A stretch of DNA of 64,000 bases, taken from contig OX377201.1 of NCBI GenBank assembly GCA_947396885.1, positions 30,357,923 to 30,421,922 on the forward strand, given 5' to 3'. The translations under genes and the position numbers were made by a program. Below are positions 24,826-37,417 of the stretch, piece after piece. The notes below the pieces were generated by a model. That model had not been told where the DNA came from and made no database searches. It worked only from the letters and a program-made list of their open reading frames with translations. This stretch comes from Heligmosomoides polygyrus polygyrus (taxonomy: Eukaryota; Nematoda; Chromadorea; Rhabditida; Heligmosomidae). Each line of letters begins with the position of its first letter. Position 1 is the stretch's first letter.

Positions 24826-26277
24826 TCTTATCAGGAGACTATCTCAACGGTAGGTCGGAACGGCGCAAATGTTGTATATGGGCAGAATCGCCTCTCTCTG
24901 GGTAGTAACAAACTGCAGGTATCTCGACCCCAATACAACTCTGCGCAGAGTTAGGGGCGACGGAAGTCGCGTATTTGCGTCCTGTTGATTCACGTGCTCC
25001 ACGGCTCACAGGCGCGCGCGGGATGAGGGCTCGTATCGCAGCTCAACGCAGTGCACAGGTGGCGTAATAGGGAAGAGCTCAGGCTCTTGAACGACGGGTG
25101 GGGGTTTGGATCCCGCAAACTGCGTTTGTTCTGCACTTTTGCAAAATCCATGTTTATCATATAGTAATCCACCTAGGGGTACTGTAGTGTGTTATAGAGC
25201 ATGTTTTCATATAACAGATGCTTCAAACTACAGATTAGCTAAAATGTTCACTTCTGTGTGTCACTTGTTCGAAGCCTAATTTGTGGGACCGTAGTTATAT
25301 AACGATAGATATCTGTTGCACTAGTTAAAAGTTCCGACTCCACTGACAAGACTTCGGTCAAAAAAAAATCCGCTGAAACTTTGTCTAGGGGGTTATTTGT
25401 GGTGCTGATCACGAATCTGACATCCGTTTTTCACGATTCGGTCGGAGACCACCCATACCATTAACAAGGGTGGTCCAGGCAGGGTCACCGATTTCGCTGA
25501 AACTTTGTCTAGGGGGTTATTTGTGGTGCTGATCACGAATCTGACATCCGTTTTTCACGATTCGGTCGGAGACCACCCATACCATTAACAAGGGTGGTCC
25601 AGGCAGGGTCACCGATTTCGCTGAAACTTTGTCTAGGAGGTTTATTTGGGGTGCTGATCACGAATCTGACATCCGTTTTTCACGAGTCTGTCTCTACCTG
25701 CCGTCACCGGCAGAAACTTTAAGAATGTAGTCCTGTGCCTTCCTGTATCTATATTATGCAGCCGAATCGAGAAAAACGGATGTCAGATTCGTGATCAGCA
25801 CCCCACATACCCCCCCCCCCTAGACAAAGATTCAGCGAAATCGATGACCCTGCCTGGACCGCCCTTGTTAACGGTATGGGTGGTATGTTATATGTAACAT
25901 ACTCAATAACACGCTATAATACCCCTAGGTGGATTACCTATATGATAAACATGGATTTTGCAAAAGTGCAAAACAAACGCAGTTTGCGAGATCCAAAACC
26001 TCCACCCCTCGTTCACGAGTCGAGCTCTTCCCTACTACGCCACCTGTGCACTGCGCTGAGCCGCGATACGAGCCTTCACCCCGCGCGAGCCCGTAAGCCG
26101 TGGAGCACGTGAGTCAACAGGGCGCCAACAGGCGACTTCCGTCGCCCCTAACTCTGCGCAGAGTTGTATTGGGGACGAGATACCTGCAGTTTGTTACTAC
26201 CCAGAGAGAGGCTGTTCTGCCCATATACAACACTTGCGCCGTTCCGACCTACCGTTGAGATAGTATCCTGGTTAGTC
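24826..26277. repeat. 1.45-kb foldback enclosing tandem repeats
   Basis: Arms about 24826-25205 and 25890-26277 are inverted copies: both include ACTATCTCAACGGTAGG, CCCCTAACTCTGCGCAGAG and ATGGATTTTGCAAAAGTGCA. The mirrored short open frames on the two strands are by-products. The spacer holds a 124-bp tandem repeat and an inverted piece of the same unit. No transposase is encoded. Confidence 0.85.
25371..25700. repeat. 124-bp tandem repeat, about 2.7 units
   Basis: Units begin CGCTGAAACTTTGTCTAGG at 25371, 25495 and 25619, an exact 124-bp period; units 1 and 2 are almost identical. Each includes GCTGATCACGAATCTGACAT and a TTTTTCACG segment. A partial inverted unit is at about 25779-25880, and a diverged relative at about 39540-39700. 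Confidence 0.9.
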
Positions 26278-27624
26278 GGAGAGATGGTGTCCATGTGATG
26301 GGACGCTTTAGTTGAGCGCAAAATGCGGGCAAACCCTAGGCCCTTAGCGGTATTGTTTGACTCTACGTAGTAATGCGAACCACTTTGTTAAGATATGGTG
26401 CCGAACGTCGCTTTTGTATTCAGTTGGCTCATCATCTGAACTATTTCTAATTATTACAATTCTTATTACTATTAGTGCTACTTTTGATTACCGAACTGCT
26501 CAAGCGGACGCCAGCAACGTCTCCTGTCGCGTGCCAGAGTGCTCCGAAGGATCACCCTCGCTCGAGGGACACGAGCGTCATATCGTTCCCTCTGGGGTTT
26601 CACGAAGAAGTTAGTCCTTGTGGGCATCCTGTTTTCTTGACATCCCTCGGAATCTAGTCTGTGACGGCTCTCATCCAGCGCGAGTGTCCGCGAAACACAT
26701 CAAAACATGGCTGGCCCACCTAATGCTCTACGACTTGGCTCTAATCTTCGAACGTCGACGAAGCTCGGAACTCCGGAAGCCTTCTTTCACTTGCATGAAT
26801 CGTGTCACTCTGAGCATCGCCCAGGCCTTTGAGGCGTATGCTAACGCAGGAAGAACGGTGGAGTAGAATGCGGGATTCGTACTCAAAGTGTTAGGCGACG
26901 TGGATTTCGAGCTGTTTTCCTCGAATTTTCCGTGATGGAGCGGGTGAATTTTTTTGAGTTAGAGGAAGCCAGAGCTAAAAACAGTGAAAAGTGCTAAATC
27001 CGTAGTATGACGTGAACGACATTTGAGTGTGTATTGGCATCTCAACGAATTGCCTTCCAGATAGATCTCCTACCAATTCACAAGCCGCCCTAGGTGGGAC
27101 CCGCACCAGGGTGATAAGGCACCTACCACCATTACTACCGAATAAGCCTGCTGTATACAAAGCATTGCAAAAGTCCACCTAACTTTCGTGAGCATGGGGG
27201 AAGTGAACGAAGAACATCCGCCACAATATCAACCTATTTAACTCCGCTGATCTTAATGCCCAACAGGCGCTCCAAATATGGATCGTACGAAGGCAGGAGT
27301 TGTGGTAGTTGTGCAACGTGCCTGGCGACTCACTGGACGTGCCGAACACGTTGCCCAACGTGAGAGCGCAAATGATAAACTTACGGAAGCGAAGAGCGCA
27401 TTCATGCAAAAGTACGCAGCAGGATTTCAAGTTCCACAAAAATTGGTTTGGCACTCACAGCACGACCCGTCGCCTGCGTGTCGCGGCAGTATTCCAAGGG
27501 CCTTTCCGTAGGTTAGTGACATTGCAAGGTCGCGCCAAGCGCGTAAGTGCGAGAGACGCCGTTAGGCCTATCGGAGCACTGGTGGCAGATATAAAGAAGA
27601 TTAAAACAACTGAAAGGAACATAC
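26278..27624. other. Region 3' of collagen B, unresolved
   Basis: Expected to hold the last exon(s) of collagen B on the minus strand. One candidate lies below 27145: after acceptor ACAGCAG the minus strand reads GLFGSNGGRC and stays open to a stop at 26975. The tail is unlike usual collagen C-termini and may be repeat. Plus-strand frames around 26475-26866 are open but unrecognised. Confidence 0.35.
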
Positions 27625-30600
27625 CGTCACTTCCAGGTGTGCCTCCTCCTCCCGGAGCGCCTGGTGCGCCATCTTCACCTCTAACTCCATCGGCTCCCGG
27701 CGGTCCTGGCTCGCCCATCATTCCCGGTTCACCATCGAACCCAGGTTCTCCATCATTTCCTGGTGGCCCAATAGGTCCTTCAGGTCCAGGCAGCCCTGGG
27801 AGGCCACGCCCTCCGCCTTCGCTGTAGGCATTTGTTCCGGGCTGACCATCTTCTCCGCATTCACCAGGTTTACCTGGAAGGCCGCGATCTCCAATGGGCC
27901 CTCTAGGACCAGGAGGTCCCATTATAACTCCGCTGCCTCCATAACCAGCGCCTCCCTGCTTTCCTGGAGGTCCTTTTTTGCCGACTGGACCAGGTGGTCC
28001 GGGCGGCCCTCTTGGGCATTTCACGCATCCGTCCGCTGAACCCGGAACGATTATCGAACTCGGTTTGCCCGGCTTGCCAACGGTGCCAGGATTGCCGTCG
28101 GAACCAGGTAGACCTGGTAAACCTGGAGGGCCTGGTGGGCCCCTTGGACAATGGTTCACTGTCGGACCGCACCTGCACTGCGACTGTGCTCCTCCTCCTC
28201 CTCCTCCTCCTCCGACTCCAACACCTAATCCGTTCATTCCTCCTTGAAGTCCACCCCATCCGGCATTGACATATCGGCCTCGTTTGACACGGGCTGTAGA
28301 ATGTAGGATCGACTTCTGCGCTCCTAACGATTTCGACGGGAGCGTTACTTCAGCGATCGCCTCCCATGCACCGGAAGAGAGACCCTGAAATCAGATTTCT
28401 CTCTAAATCTTCCTCTTTTCTGGTCAGTTTACTGCTTCTGCTCCGCGGATGTTCACAGAGATCTCTTCAGGCTGAAGTGCTAAAATTTCCGAAGAGTGGT
28501 TGTTGTGATACCGTTTCCAGACCAAATTGGACACTCCTCTAAGCAAGCTTGACGATTTTGAAGTCGATCTGAACATCTTGCATATTAAAAACAGCGCCTT
28601 CCAAATTAAACCAAAAACTCTCTTCTTGACATGTAGAATAATCTTGTGACCAAGGAAAACTCATTATGACTTTCACTGAAAATTTTTATTTTGCCTTTCT
28701 CAACAAGCAAACACTGAAACACACTCATACACAATCTAAATTTTTAAAATCTTTGCTCTTCAAAAAAATAATGGCTTATAGCTAGTTTGAAATTGCAGGA
28801 AGGCAGCTAATTTTCAGTGGTAAGAAAAGAGTTTGCGCTATGCACACCTCCAGGAAATCGCGATTTTTGTTTGAATGATAGCAAAAATTTTGATATGCAT
28901 GGCGTTCCACACTTGTTAACGATGAAACTAAAACATCTGTAGAAAGCACACATAAATCTATTGGGTCAAGTAAGCAGCTTTTACACTACCGTATCAAAAT
29001 CATCTACACGAGTGTATGACGCGATCTCTTCTTTCAAAAGTCTAAAAAATCGCTGTTTTTTGAACTCTAAAATACATTTTAGATAACAGCTTTTTCCCTT
29101 TAAAAAATAGAAATTTTGTATAACAAAATTTCAAAGTTCCGTTTAATTATTGGTGCAGGTTTTAGAATTTCAAGAAATTATACTGAATTTTCCTCCAACA
29201 ATTCTAACTTTTTTAGGAAGTCTCCAGTGTAATGCGAAAAGAGCAAGTTTTAATTTAGGGAATGCCCATTATAATTGCAATATCGTTAACCTTGCTTAGA
29301 AAGGTGTGCATTTTAATCAGAGAAATGACTCCTTTTGTTTGAAAATTGTTCAGTTTGAAGCGAAAATGGTATAATAAAGTAAAAAATAAAATAAAATAAG
29401 TAAAAGAACGTATATTCAATTCATTACTGAATCACTTATTTTCACCTAATCACCTTTTTCTGTAGGATTACATGTGTGTATGCATGTTGTATGTATGTAT
29501 GTATGTATGTATGTATGTATGTATGTATGTATGTATGTATGTATGTATGTATGTATGTATTTATGTATGTATGTATGTATGTATGCATGTATGTATGTAT
29601 GTATGTATGTATGTATGTATTTATGTATGTATGTATGTATGTATGTATGTATGTATGTATGTATGTATGTATGTATGTATGTATGTATGTATGTATGTAT
29701 GTATGTATGTATGTATGTATGTATGTATGTATGTATGTATGTATGTATGGGTGCATGTATGTATGTATGTATGTATGGGTGCATGTATGTATGTACGTGC
29801 GTACGTATGTATGTATACCATAACTAAGGGGTTAACCTGGGATCGGATTCTTCAACGACTTATATAACTTCAAGAGAGAATTCACCGGACCTCAAACTCA
29901 GATAACGCGGCTTATCGCTCACCATATCGCTTGAAAAGCCGCGCTGTAATTTTCTCTGTTAAATTGCTGCAATTCGTCGATGAATCCAACCCTGAGAAAC
30001 TCGTTCGCCGTAATAATACTTCAGAATTTTTTCAACTACATTTGGTTTCTGAATTTTTTCAATCCTTTGTAAAACGCGTCTTTCTCGTGCATTAAAATAA
30101 ATTAATAAATAATTCATTCTGTGGAACAGCAGTAGCAAGTTCATATAAAGCTGTTCAAAATAGCACTTTGATGTTGGTGATGTTTCGATGCAGTCGTGCT
30201 CCAAGGAACATAAAGGAAGATGTTTTCGCGAGCCTTGGGTTTTCTCCAATGACCTATGACCTTTTCCAGATTATGAAAATGGTAGTTCTGCCCTCTTAAG
30301 TCGAATGGTGTTTTTCTAACAATATTGGCTCTAAACACTTACAAAAATATGCTACTAATTATAGTAGCGCACCATGGTTCAACGACAGCCATGCATAGAG
30401 TTTGTCACGAGGCGAATCTCCCACAAAATCTTGCGGGCAAAGAGGTATTGAACATGATCGTTAGCCTTGTTAAAGATACTACATTTGGCATTGCATTCCA
30501 CTGATATTGCCTTTTTTCATACAGCCCTCTTAGATTCTCGTTCGGCAGTCGGTAGCATTGGGGGGCTAGAACATATGCTCGTCATTCAGGCTTATCCCTG

Positions 30601-33600
30601 CAGCTCTAAGCTTTGAACTATTTTTGGAAGAATTCTAGTATCCGTCAGATACATTTTGGAAATAGCAACGCGAGGCGCAAACGAGTCAGGGCAGTCACCT
30701 TACGTGAGATCATCGAGCGTGGTCGTATACTGGTCGTGGCTTTCATTCGCGGATAAGAAACCCACTTTCCGTTTCATGTCCAATATTTGACGCCTCATTG
30801 CAGTGCCTTACTCAGCAATAACGCTCGTTTATATGAGATTTACAGTTATATCATACTGCATAATAATCCGCTAGACATATCATAAATTAGTCATAAAATC
30901 CGGGGGAAAATTACGGGCTGTGAAAATAGCGAAGAATATCCAGACGTCTTCTACGTGTCTGGGAAATTTAGCCCTGAGGGTACTCACGGTCGCTGAACAC
31001 GAATCTGAAATTCGTTTTTAAAGTTTAGTATATTGAATCTTCATTTCTAACTATTGATCACTTGTAACGTTTCGACGTGAATGTCTTGGAATGTTCGCCG
31101 TTCTCGAGCACTCTATGTATCACATACCGTCGTTATCTGATCTGTTGCTCTATATAAACAGGCATGAGATTGTGCACAACATTTTTCTCTTCTCTCATTT
31201 TTTCCGATTTCTTGTACCGTTGTATCCTTAAGCTAAATAGGTTTAGGGCATAGTGCCCGATAAAGATCCCACTATGCACAAGGCACTATAACTGAGGATC
31301 CGACATTAGGTAAATAGATAGAGTTTATCCCCTTTTTCCTTTTTTTTGTTGTCCGTATATTCGTAAACTATCTATGTAATTATTTATGTAGTTTGATTAT
31401 AAACTTTTAACTACCCAAGTTTGAGGTTGATCTACTGAGCCACCACTTGACAAAACGCCGTACAAACCGAGGACAATCACAGTACGACCCCCCTTGATTC
31501 TGGAACCTCAATCCTGATCCTGCGTTGGGTTAGTGTGAGCAGTGAGAGGAGAGAAGCAGCGATTGCATGTCCAAAGGACACATGTTTGCAGGGGCAGGTC
31601 AGGTCACTGCAATTACGGCAACAGTGTAGGCTCCATTATTGGACCTGTCTCAAGTAATAAATTCGATTAAAGTCGAGTGAACAAATTTCGAGATATATCG
31701 CAAATATGGGCTTTGCTAAGTGGTAGGAGCTCTTCTGCGAGGGTTGGGCAGACGTCAGTGTCAAATCTCAATGTTGGATTTGAAGGAGACTGCCTCTCCA
31801 AGGAAGCGAAATTCCGAGACGCGAGTTGCCAGCTCCATTGTTTACGTGAGACAGCATTTCTGCATAGTGTCTGACCACATATCCAGCTTAGACACAGATC
31901 TACACACGCGGAGTAGCCTTTGCAGGACGTGTCTCCCTGGAACCCTGATGCACTGCCAAATTGGCGGCTGAATGCTGTCTTACTTTTGATCAAACTAAGC
32001 CTGAAACCCACAGTTGTAACCCACACCTCAAAATCGAAAACTTCAGCAAAACTCAGCCCTAGAGCAAAAGGGATGCGGTCGTAAATAATTAACGAATATT
32101 GAAAAAAATCGGCAGCTAAGGATGCATGGAAGGCGAACTTGGTGACAATCTAGGCGAATTTGATATCAAAGAGATCGCCGTGATGAGGCAAAACCTAAAA
32201 TTAGCATGAAACACATTTTTGACAGCGTTTAAAATTTTTAAAATTCCACTGGGCAAGTCGTTCCTTGCCTGGGGGCACAATTAGGGGAGACTCAGGGGCT
32301 AATGTGGATCAGATCAAGACAATTACGGGCTCAACTAATCTAGGTCATCTCGAACTCAAAAATTTTGGAACCTTGATAATGTTTTTATGCCATTGGGTAG
32401 ATCATGTTGTTCTGATTCCAACAATGTGCCTTTTATTGAATATAAGCGACTTTGAAGAGAGTTATGGCAAAGCGGCGGAAACGGCGGTTTAATCCGCCAC
32501 CGGCCGCGTTTTGGCGAACGTTTACTGACGGTACTATAGCTTATGCCATACTATACAATAATCTGCAAAGGGCTATCAATCGGCGAAAATAAGGAGAAAT
32601 AGTGGGAAATTACGGGTCGTAAACTAAGAGCGCGAAAATAACGAAAAACACCCAGACGTCTTCCAACTTGCCCAGGATTCAGAAGACGTGCCGAACACTG
32701 TCGTCTGCTAAGGATCATTGAACCAGTACCAGTACTGGGGGATGAGTTCCAGTATGAGGGGGGGGGGGAGAAGTAGTGGGAGACACTACTGTAGCGCTCC
32801 CGCGCCGAAAAAATTTCACTTCAACATAGCGTTAGAAGCGGTGGGAATCCTAGGTTCTGGCAAAAAGGCTTTTCGTTGTGCGACCAAAAACGATCAGACC
32901 TATCGGAAATGTCGATTGTCGCCAGAGGTTGGCCGTTTGAGGACGAGGAGTGAAGGTGCGTGCAGTCAACTTGTCGCTAGAGTATTCAAATATTGTCTTT
33001 TGTACTGCTAGGAAGGGAAGAAAGCTGCACAAGCAGAGCAGCTAGCTTGATCTGATTCTCATTAGCTTAGTGATACTGCAACATCGAGCGAAGCGCGCAA
33101 GTGCGAGGCACTAGGCGATAGGCGCGACAGAGCAGTTCTATACATGTAAACACATGGTAAATATAGTCGAAAATATAACCATATATATTCGCATAAAAGG
33201 AGTAATCGACACTAGAATTGTTTAATCGAGTAATGCAAGTTCTGTACTTTTTTTGATAGTGTACTTTTTCATCAATAGCTTCTGGTAGAAATTTTTACGT
33301 GGAGATGTTCTAATGCCCACGTAGATCGTATATCGCTCTGATAGTAAACCTCCACAACACCAAGACAGTTGGTGCAGAATTATGTATTTGATTATCCCAT
33401 AACTCCCCGCCGTTTTTTGAACGATTCATTGCGGATTTCGTCGGCAGTTTCTTGCACAGCGCTATACAGCTTTCGAAAAAGAATGATTTGCTCTATCAGG
33501 GCATATGTTGCATCTTATTTTACATCCTTAATTTTGTCTATTTTTAGGTCATTAAAGTAAAAAGCGAAAAAGTGAAAAGTAGCTATTTGCGCACTTGTTC

Positions 33601-36600
33601 TTTCCGCTTAGTTTTGGAAATTTTGCGCAGTTTTTTATGTCATTTGGAAGACAATCTTCTGTACTACAAGAATACGTGTTGGTTCTATTTGCTCACTTGT
33701 CCTTTATTGATTTTTAGACCATCAAATTGGGACATCCGAAGGGGAAGAGTTATTTTTGCCGGCAGTTCCTGCTCCGTGGTTGGAGTTTTTTCCTCGGTGT
33801 TATATGCCGTTCGAAAGAAAATGCCTTGCTCTATAAAAATCTGTGTCGCGTTTATTGATTTCTGTCGAATATAAACAAAATGCCAAAAAGAGAAAAATCG
33901 TCTTCACCAACAACTCCTCCTTGTTCAGTCTGTCTTGCTCAGTCTTATATGATGAGTGAATAACACTCGAAAGTGGATTTCTTGTTCTACCAGACTATAT
34001 GATTTGTTTTTCGGCCATTTAAATTTTTGCTAATTTTCAGGTCATCAAGATAGAGCAGTGCCAAGCGAACAATGATGAGCACTTTTGGCACCTTCTTCCC
34101 TTTGCTTTCAACCAGGGTTCTAGTGCGGCTAAGGCATTAGAACCCTGTCCGTGTGATTAATGAACATCAGGAACCAGCGAGTGACGATTGCTGCCGACCT
34201 GCTTGTCCGTCATCACTCATGAAAGAGATATAACATTGAGCAAAAAACTCCTACCACAGAGCAGGAGTTTCGGTAAAATTTCGTACGGAAAAGTCGGACT
34301 CCCAATTTGATGACCTAAAAATCAATAAATGACACATGGACAAATAGGACCAACCCGCATTCTTGTAGTACAGAACATTGTATTTCAAATGCTGTAAAAA
34401 AACTGCGCAAAAGATTCCAAACCTAAGCAGAGAGAACAAGTGCACAAACGGCTACTTTTTCACTTTTTCACTTTTCACTTCAACGACCTAAAAATTGACA
34501 AAATTCATGATGAAAAAGAAATGCAATACAAATTCAGATAGAGCAAATCATTCTCTTTCGAAAGCTGTATAGCGCTATGCAAGAGACTGCCGGGGAAATC
34601 CGCAATGAATCGTTCAAAAAAAAACGGCGGGGACTTATAGGACAACCTAACTGACCTGAGACCTAGCCACCTTTGATAGTGTCTCCGGCATGAAAACTAT
34701 ACAAACCCACATTAGAAGCTTCTCTATTTATGTGTATATGGCGGAATCGCTTTCCGAAAACCTGCAGGATGAGTATCTCCAGCCTCAAGTCAGGAGGCCG
34801 CACTTTGGAAGATGACTCAATGTCGGGACGTCTTATGGAGAGGAATGATGAGATTCCTACTACTATTTAGAGATTTGTTTGAGACTTATCTTGCAGAACA
34901 CCAGGGCTGAGGTTAAACGGTTGCCCAGCCGCCTCCAAAAGCTTGGAAAGTTGCAAAGCATGGCAAATTGATACATTTAAGCTGCATAATCACTGCATAA
35001 TCTCCAAAGCATAATCACTGGACATGAGGAGATAAGTAAAAAAAAAGGATAAAGGACGGCGTTACTCAATCCCTTCTGGGATGCGCCAGCGCATTCTACT
35101 TCTACGGGATGTCGTGGAGGCGACATGAATGCGTATTTGGCCATACAATGACTTGCGGTGGCCAGCCGATGAACAAGTCAGCGCTTTATCCTTCCCAGAC
35201 AAGTCTGGTACCAATTCACCGACCCCGGAGGGATGGAAGGCTTGGTTGGCCTGGGCGGGAAATCCGAACCAGGAACCTGGTATCGGGTGCACGCGACAGT
35301 CGCGCCTCCTCCAACTCACTACACCCGCCCTTAAGGAGATAAGTAGCCAATGACAATAGGAGAAGGAGGAGCCTGAATGCAGGAAACAGCCCTAAATAGG
35401 AAGTCACATGTGTACAACACCGAAGAAGTGCTTTCGGTCAGAAGGAGCTAGAGAGGGATAGCTTTTAGCAGTTCCCCATTGGGAACTTTTCCCAAACGTT
35501 TCCAATTACAATTACAGATGACGTCAGCACAAGCCATGCACCACTGTCTGCAAGGCGCATACAGCTAGGGATAGTCTACTTCTTGGTGCACAGCGTCTGA
35601 CCTTTAAACTCGAAGAAACTGGAACTGGGATATGAAGTGTTGCCTTCCACAGTACTCACCTGACCAGATACCATCAGAATTCCGCCTTTTCCTCTCTCTG
35701 CGGTGAATAATGAGCGTGGAAAATCTGCGATGGATGTAAACTAGAGGGCTAAATGAACTTATTCCTTTCATAAAACTCCTAGAGTTCTCTAGAATGCACA
35801 GCCGCCAGAAGCATGACACTTGGTCACTAATGGTGAAGCTGATAATGTTGCCTATTCACTGTTTGACAGAAAAACTAAAAATCGAAAAAACTTCAAAAGC
35901 GTACCGAGGTTTCATTACATCTTCGCAGGTTTTTTGCAAAGTATGCAAAACTATACTGAAGTATCCGTATCTCTATATCAATTATGCTGTTAAGCAGTAC
36001 ATGGACCACTTTCTCACCTTTTTCACCGGAGTACAGCTGTAGACCTTATCTGTAATGCAGTGCAAGAAAATTGTGTTGCCTATAATGAAGGTTTAAAAAT
36101 TTCGAAGCACGAACATACAAGCTCTTAGCAAAGAGCCATTTTCGAATAGACTTCCAAGAGGTAGTGAGAGCGATTCTGCACTCAAAAAAAGGAAGATCGG
36201 ATCCGCTATGGGTTGCAGAACGACGTGGTTGTTCCTGCTAGCCAGACCACCAGCACAACTTAGGGGACCGCAGCTCACACCTGCACAGACACAATATTAA
36301 GAACTGATAGACAATTGCATTCTCCAGCTCAATTCGGTCATTAACCCTTCCTGAGGGCAAATATTAGGTTATCTAAAGCCGTCAAGAGTATATAGCACTT
36401 GAAGAGTGCTGTGGCTAGTAAGATAAATATGGAAAGCGAATACTGAACAATAAGCAACTGAAAGTTAAGTGCAAACCGCTAGCAGAAGTTGTGAAACTGG
36501 ACTGGACCTGCGATTTACTTAGAAAATTGGGAAACCGTCTGTTGCAGGTAGCAGTTGTAAAACCTTTTGTAGCGCCTTCAAGTTGTACGAAATTCCTCAG

Positions 36601-37417
36601 ACTGCATCGTTCGCAGGGTCTCGAAAGGAATACATGCAAGTGCTTCTTTTTGTCAGAAATTTCTGTTGAATGGTAGCGGTAGAGACTCACTAAGGCGGCC
36701 GAAATAGTCAAATCAACTAGAGCTGTAAAACGCTAGGCGGTGCTTTGATGAGACCAAGCTGTAGTGTAAGATGATGATGGTGAAGGTTTAGTGAACCTTA
36801 GTGACCCTACGAAACTGAGGGCTTCGTTTAGCATATCTGAATCTCGGCTTCAAGAAGATCTGTTTATCAGATTGATCTCTTAATTCAGGATCTATCCTAA
36901 CAAGCTCTCAACAATCTCAATAATCAATACAGTCATATGGTGTAAGGTCTCAGTTACATTTATATTTCCTTCTAATAGTTCCATTTGAAGCCCAAAGAAT
37001 CTTAAAACTTGGAATCTTCAAACATAGGATGAATACGTAGTAAACAACAAAAAGCGTTGCACGACTGCTATTTTTGCAACGCTGCTCTCATTCAGTTCTA
37101 CTCGAGGCGAGACATTTCCTAGCTTACTTGTATCTCCTCTCAAATCGGCCTACTGAATTTCAATGCTTAGGCCATAGGTGAATAAGAAACCGAGAAAAAT
37201 CTCTTGAGGAGTTGGAAGAGCTTTGCTTATGAATGTCAGGCACAGTACTTACTTTGAACTCGTCCATATCCTTCATCACATCGTCGAAGAACTCGTTCAC
37301 GTCGACCAGCACGCAGGCAGCAGCGATGAGGCAGATGACGATGGCGATCGCGGACGTCGTCACCGCGACAGTCGCCAGCGTGTTCGCCCGCATCTCCGAG
37401 GAACAACCTGCCTCCAC
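27625..37417 (-). CDS. Cuticle collagen B (two exons found, 3' end unresolved)
   Basis: Secreted cuticle collagen. Exon 1 is 37417-37253: a start Met, hydrophobic anchor about residues 14-39 ([20 protein letters not shown]), ending [15 protein letters not shown] before a GTAAGT donor. Exon 2 is 28384-27625 and begins, in phase 0, [13 protein letters not shown], completing the Col_cuticle_N domain; RVKR is a likely furin-type cleavage site. A Gly-rich run and CRCG follow, then about 190 residues of Gly-X-Y in blocks separated by C-containing gaps (CVKC) and an NAYSEGG break. At least 308 aa, already family length. A GTATGT donor at 27624 interrupts a Gly-X-Y block (GTPGSD), so a further exon is expected. 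The intron of 8.9 kb contains a microsatellite, a foldback and a SINE-like copy; that the two exons belong together rests on phase and domain continuity. Confidence 0.85.
29488..29816. repeat. ATGT/GTAT tetranucleotide microsatellite
   Basis: About 330 bp of nearly uninterrupted TATG repeat with a few substitutions (ATTT, GCAT, GGGTGC). It generates long open frames in all readings (MYVC or IHTY repeats), which are not genes. Confidence 0.98.
33396..34645. repeat. 1.25-kb foldback element
   Basis: Left arm about 33396-33815 and right arm about 34216-34645 are inverted copies, e.g. CCCCGCCGTTTTTTGAACGA and its inverse, GCTATACAGCTTTCGAAA, and ATTGATTTTTAG with CATCAAATTGGGA. The spacer is about 400 bp. 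No coding capacity. Inside the collagen B intron. Confidence 0.85.
35041..35333 (-). repeat. SINE-like repeat, near-full copy 2
   Basis: On the minus strand: a head with GTGTAGTGAGTTGG (A-box-like) and TGGTTCGGATTTCC (B-box-like), body GGTGAATTGGTACCAGAC, and 3' end GGGATTGAGTAACGCC then CCTTTATCC followed by a T run. The best reference copy for the family in this window. Confidence 0.75.

Larger units (their letters stand above)
28385..37252. other. 8.9-kb intron of collagen B
   Basis: Contents in order: AT-rich block 28510-29360 similar in motif order to 9590-10480; tetranucleotide repeat 29488-29816; unannotated stretch 29830-33390; foldback 33396-34645; SINE-like copy 35041-35333; unannotated stretch 35340-37250. 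A minus-strand frame at 31667-32026 is open for 119 codons but matches nothing I know. Confidence 0.6.

Noticed and set aside
24990..26112. Matching frames MDFAKVQNKRSLRDP on opposite strands
   Set aside because: Again the two arms of one foldback element.
27309..28269. Plus-strand frames rich in Pro/Gly over the collagen B exon
   Set aside because: Antisense shadows of the minus-strand Gly-X-Y repeat; the minus frame alone has the N-terminal collagen domain, splice sites and Cys pattern.
29442..29867. Long open frames of IHTY, YVCM or MYVC repeats on both strands
   Set aside because: They are translations of a tetranucleotide microsatellite and are open in every phase.
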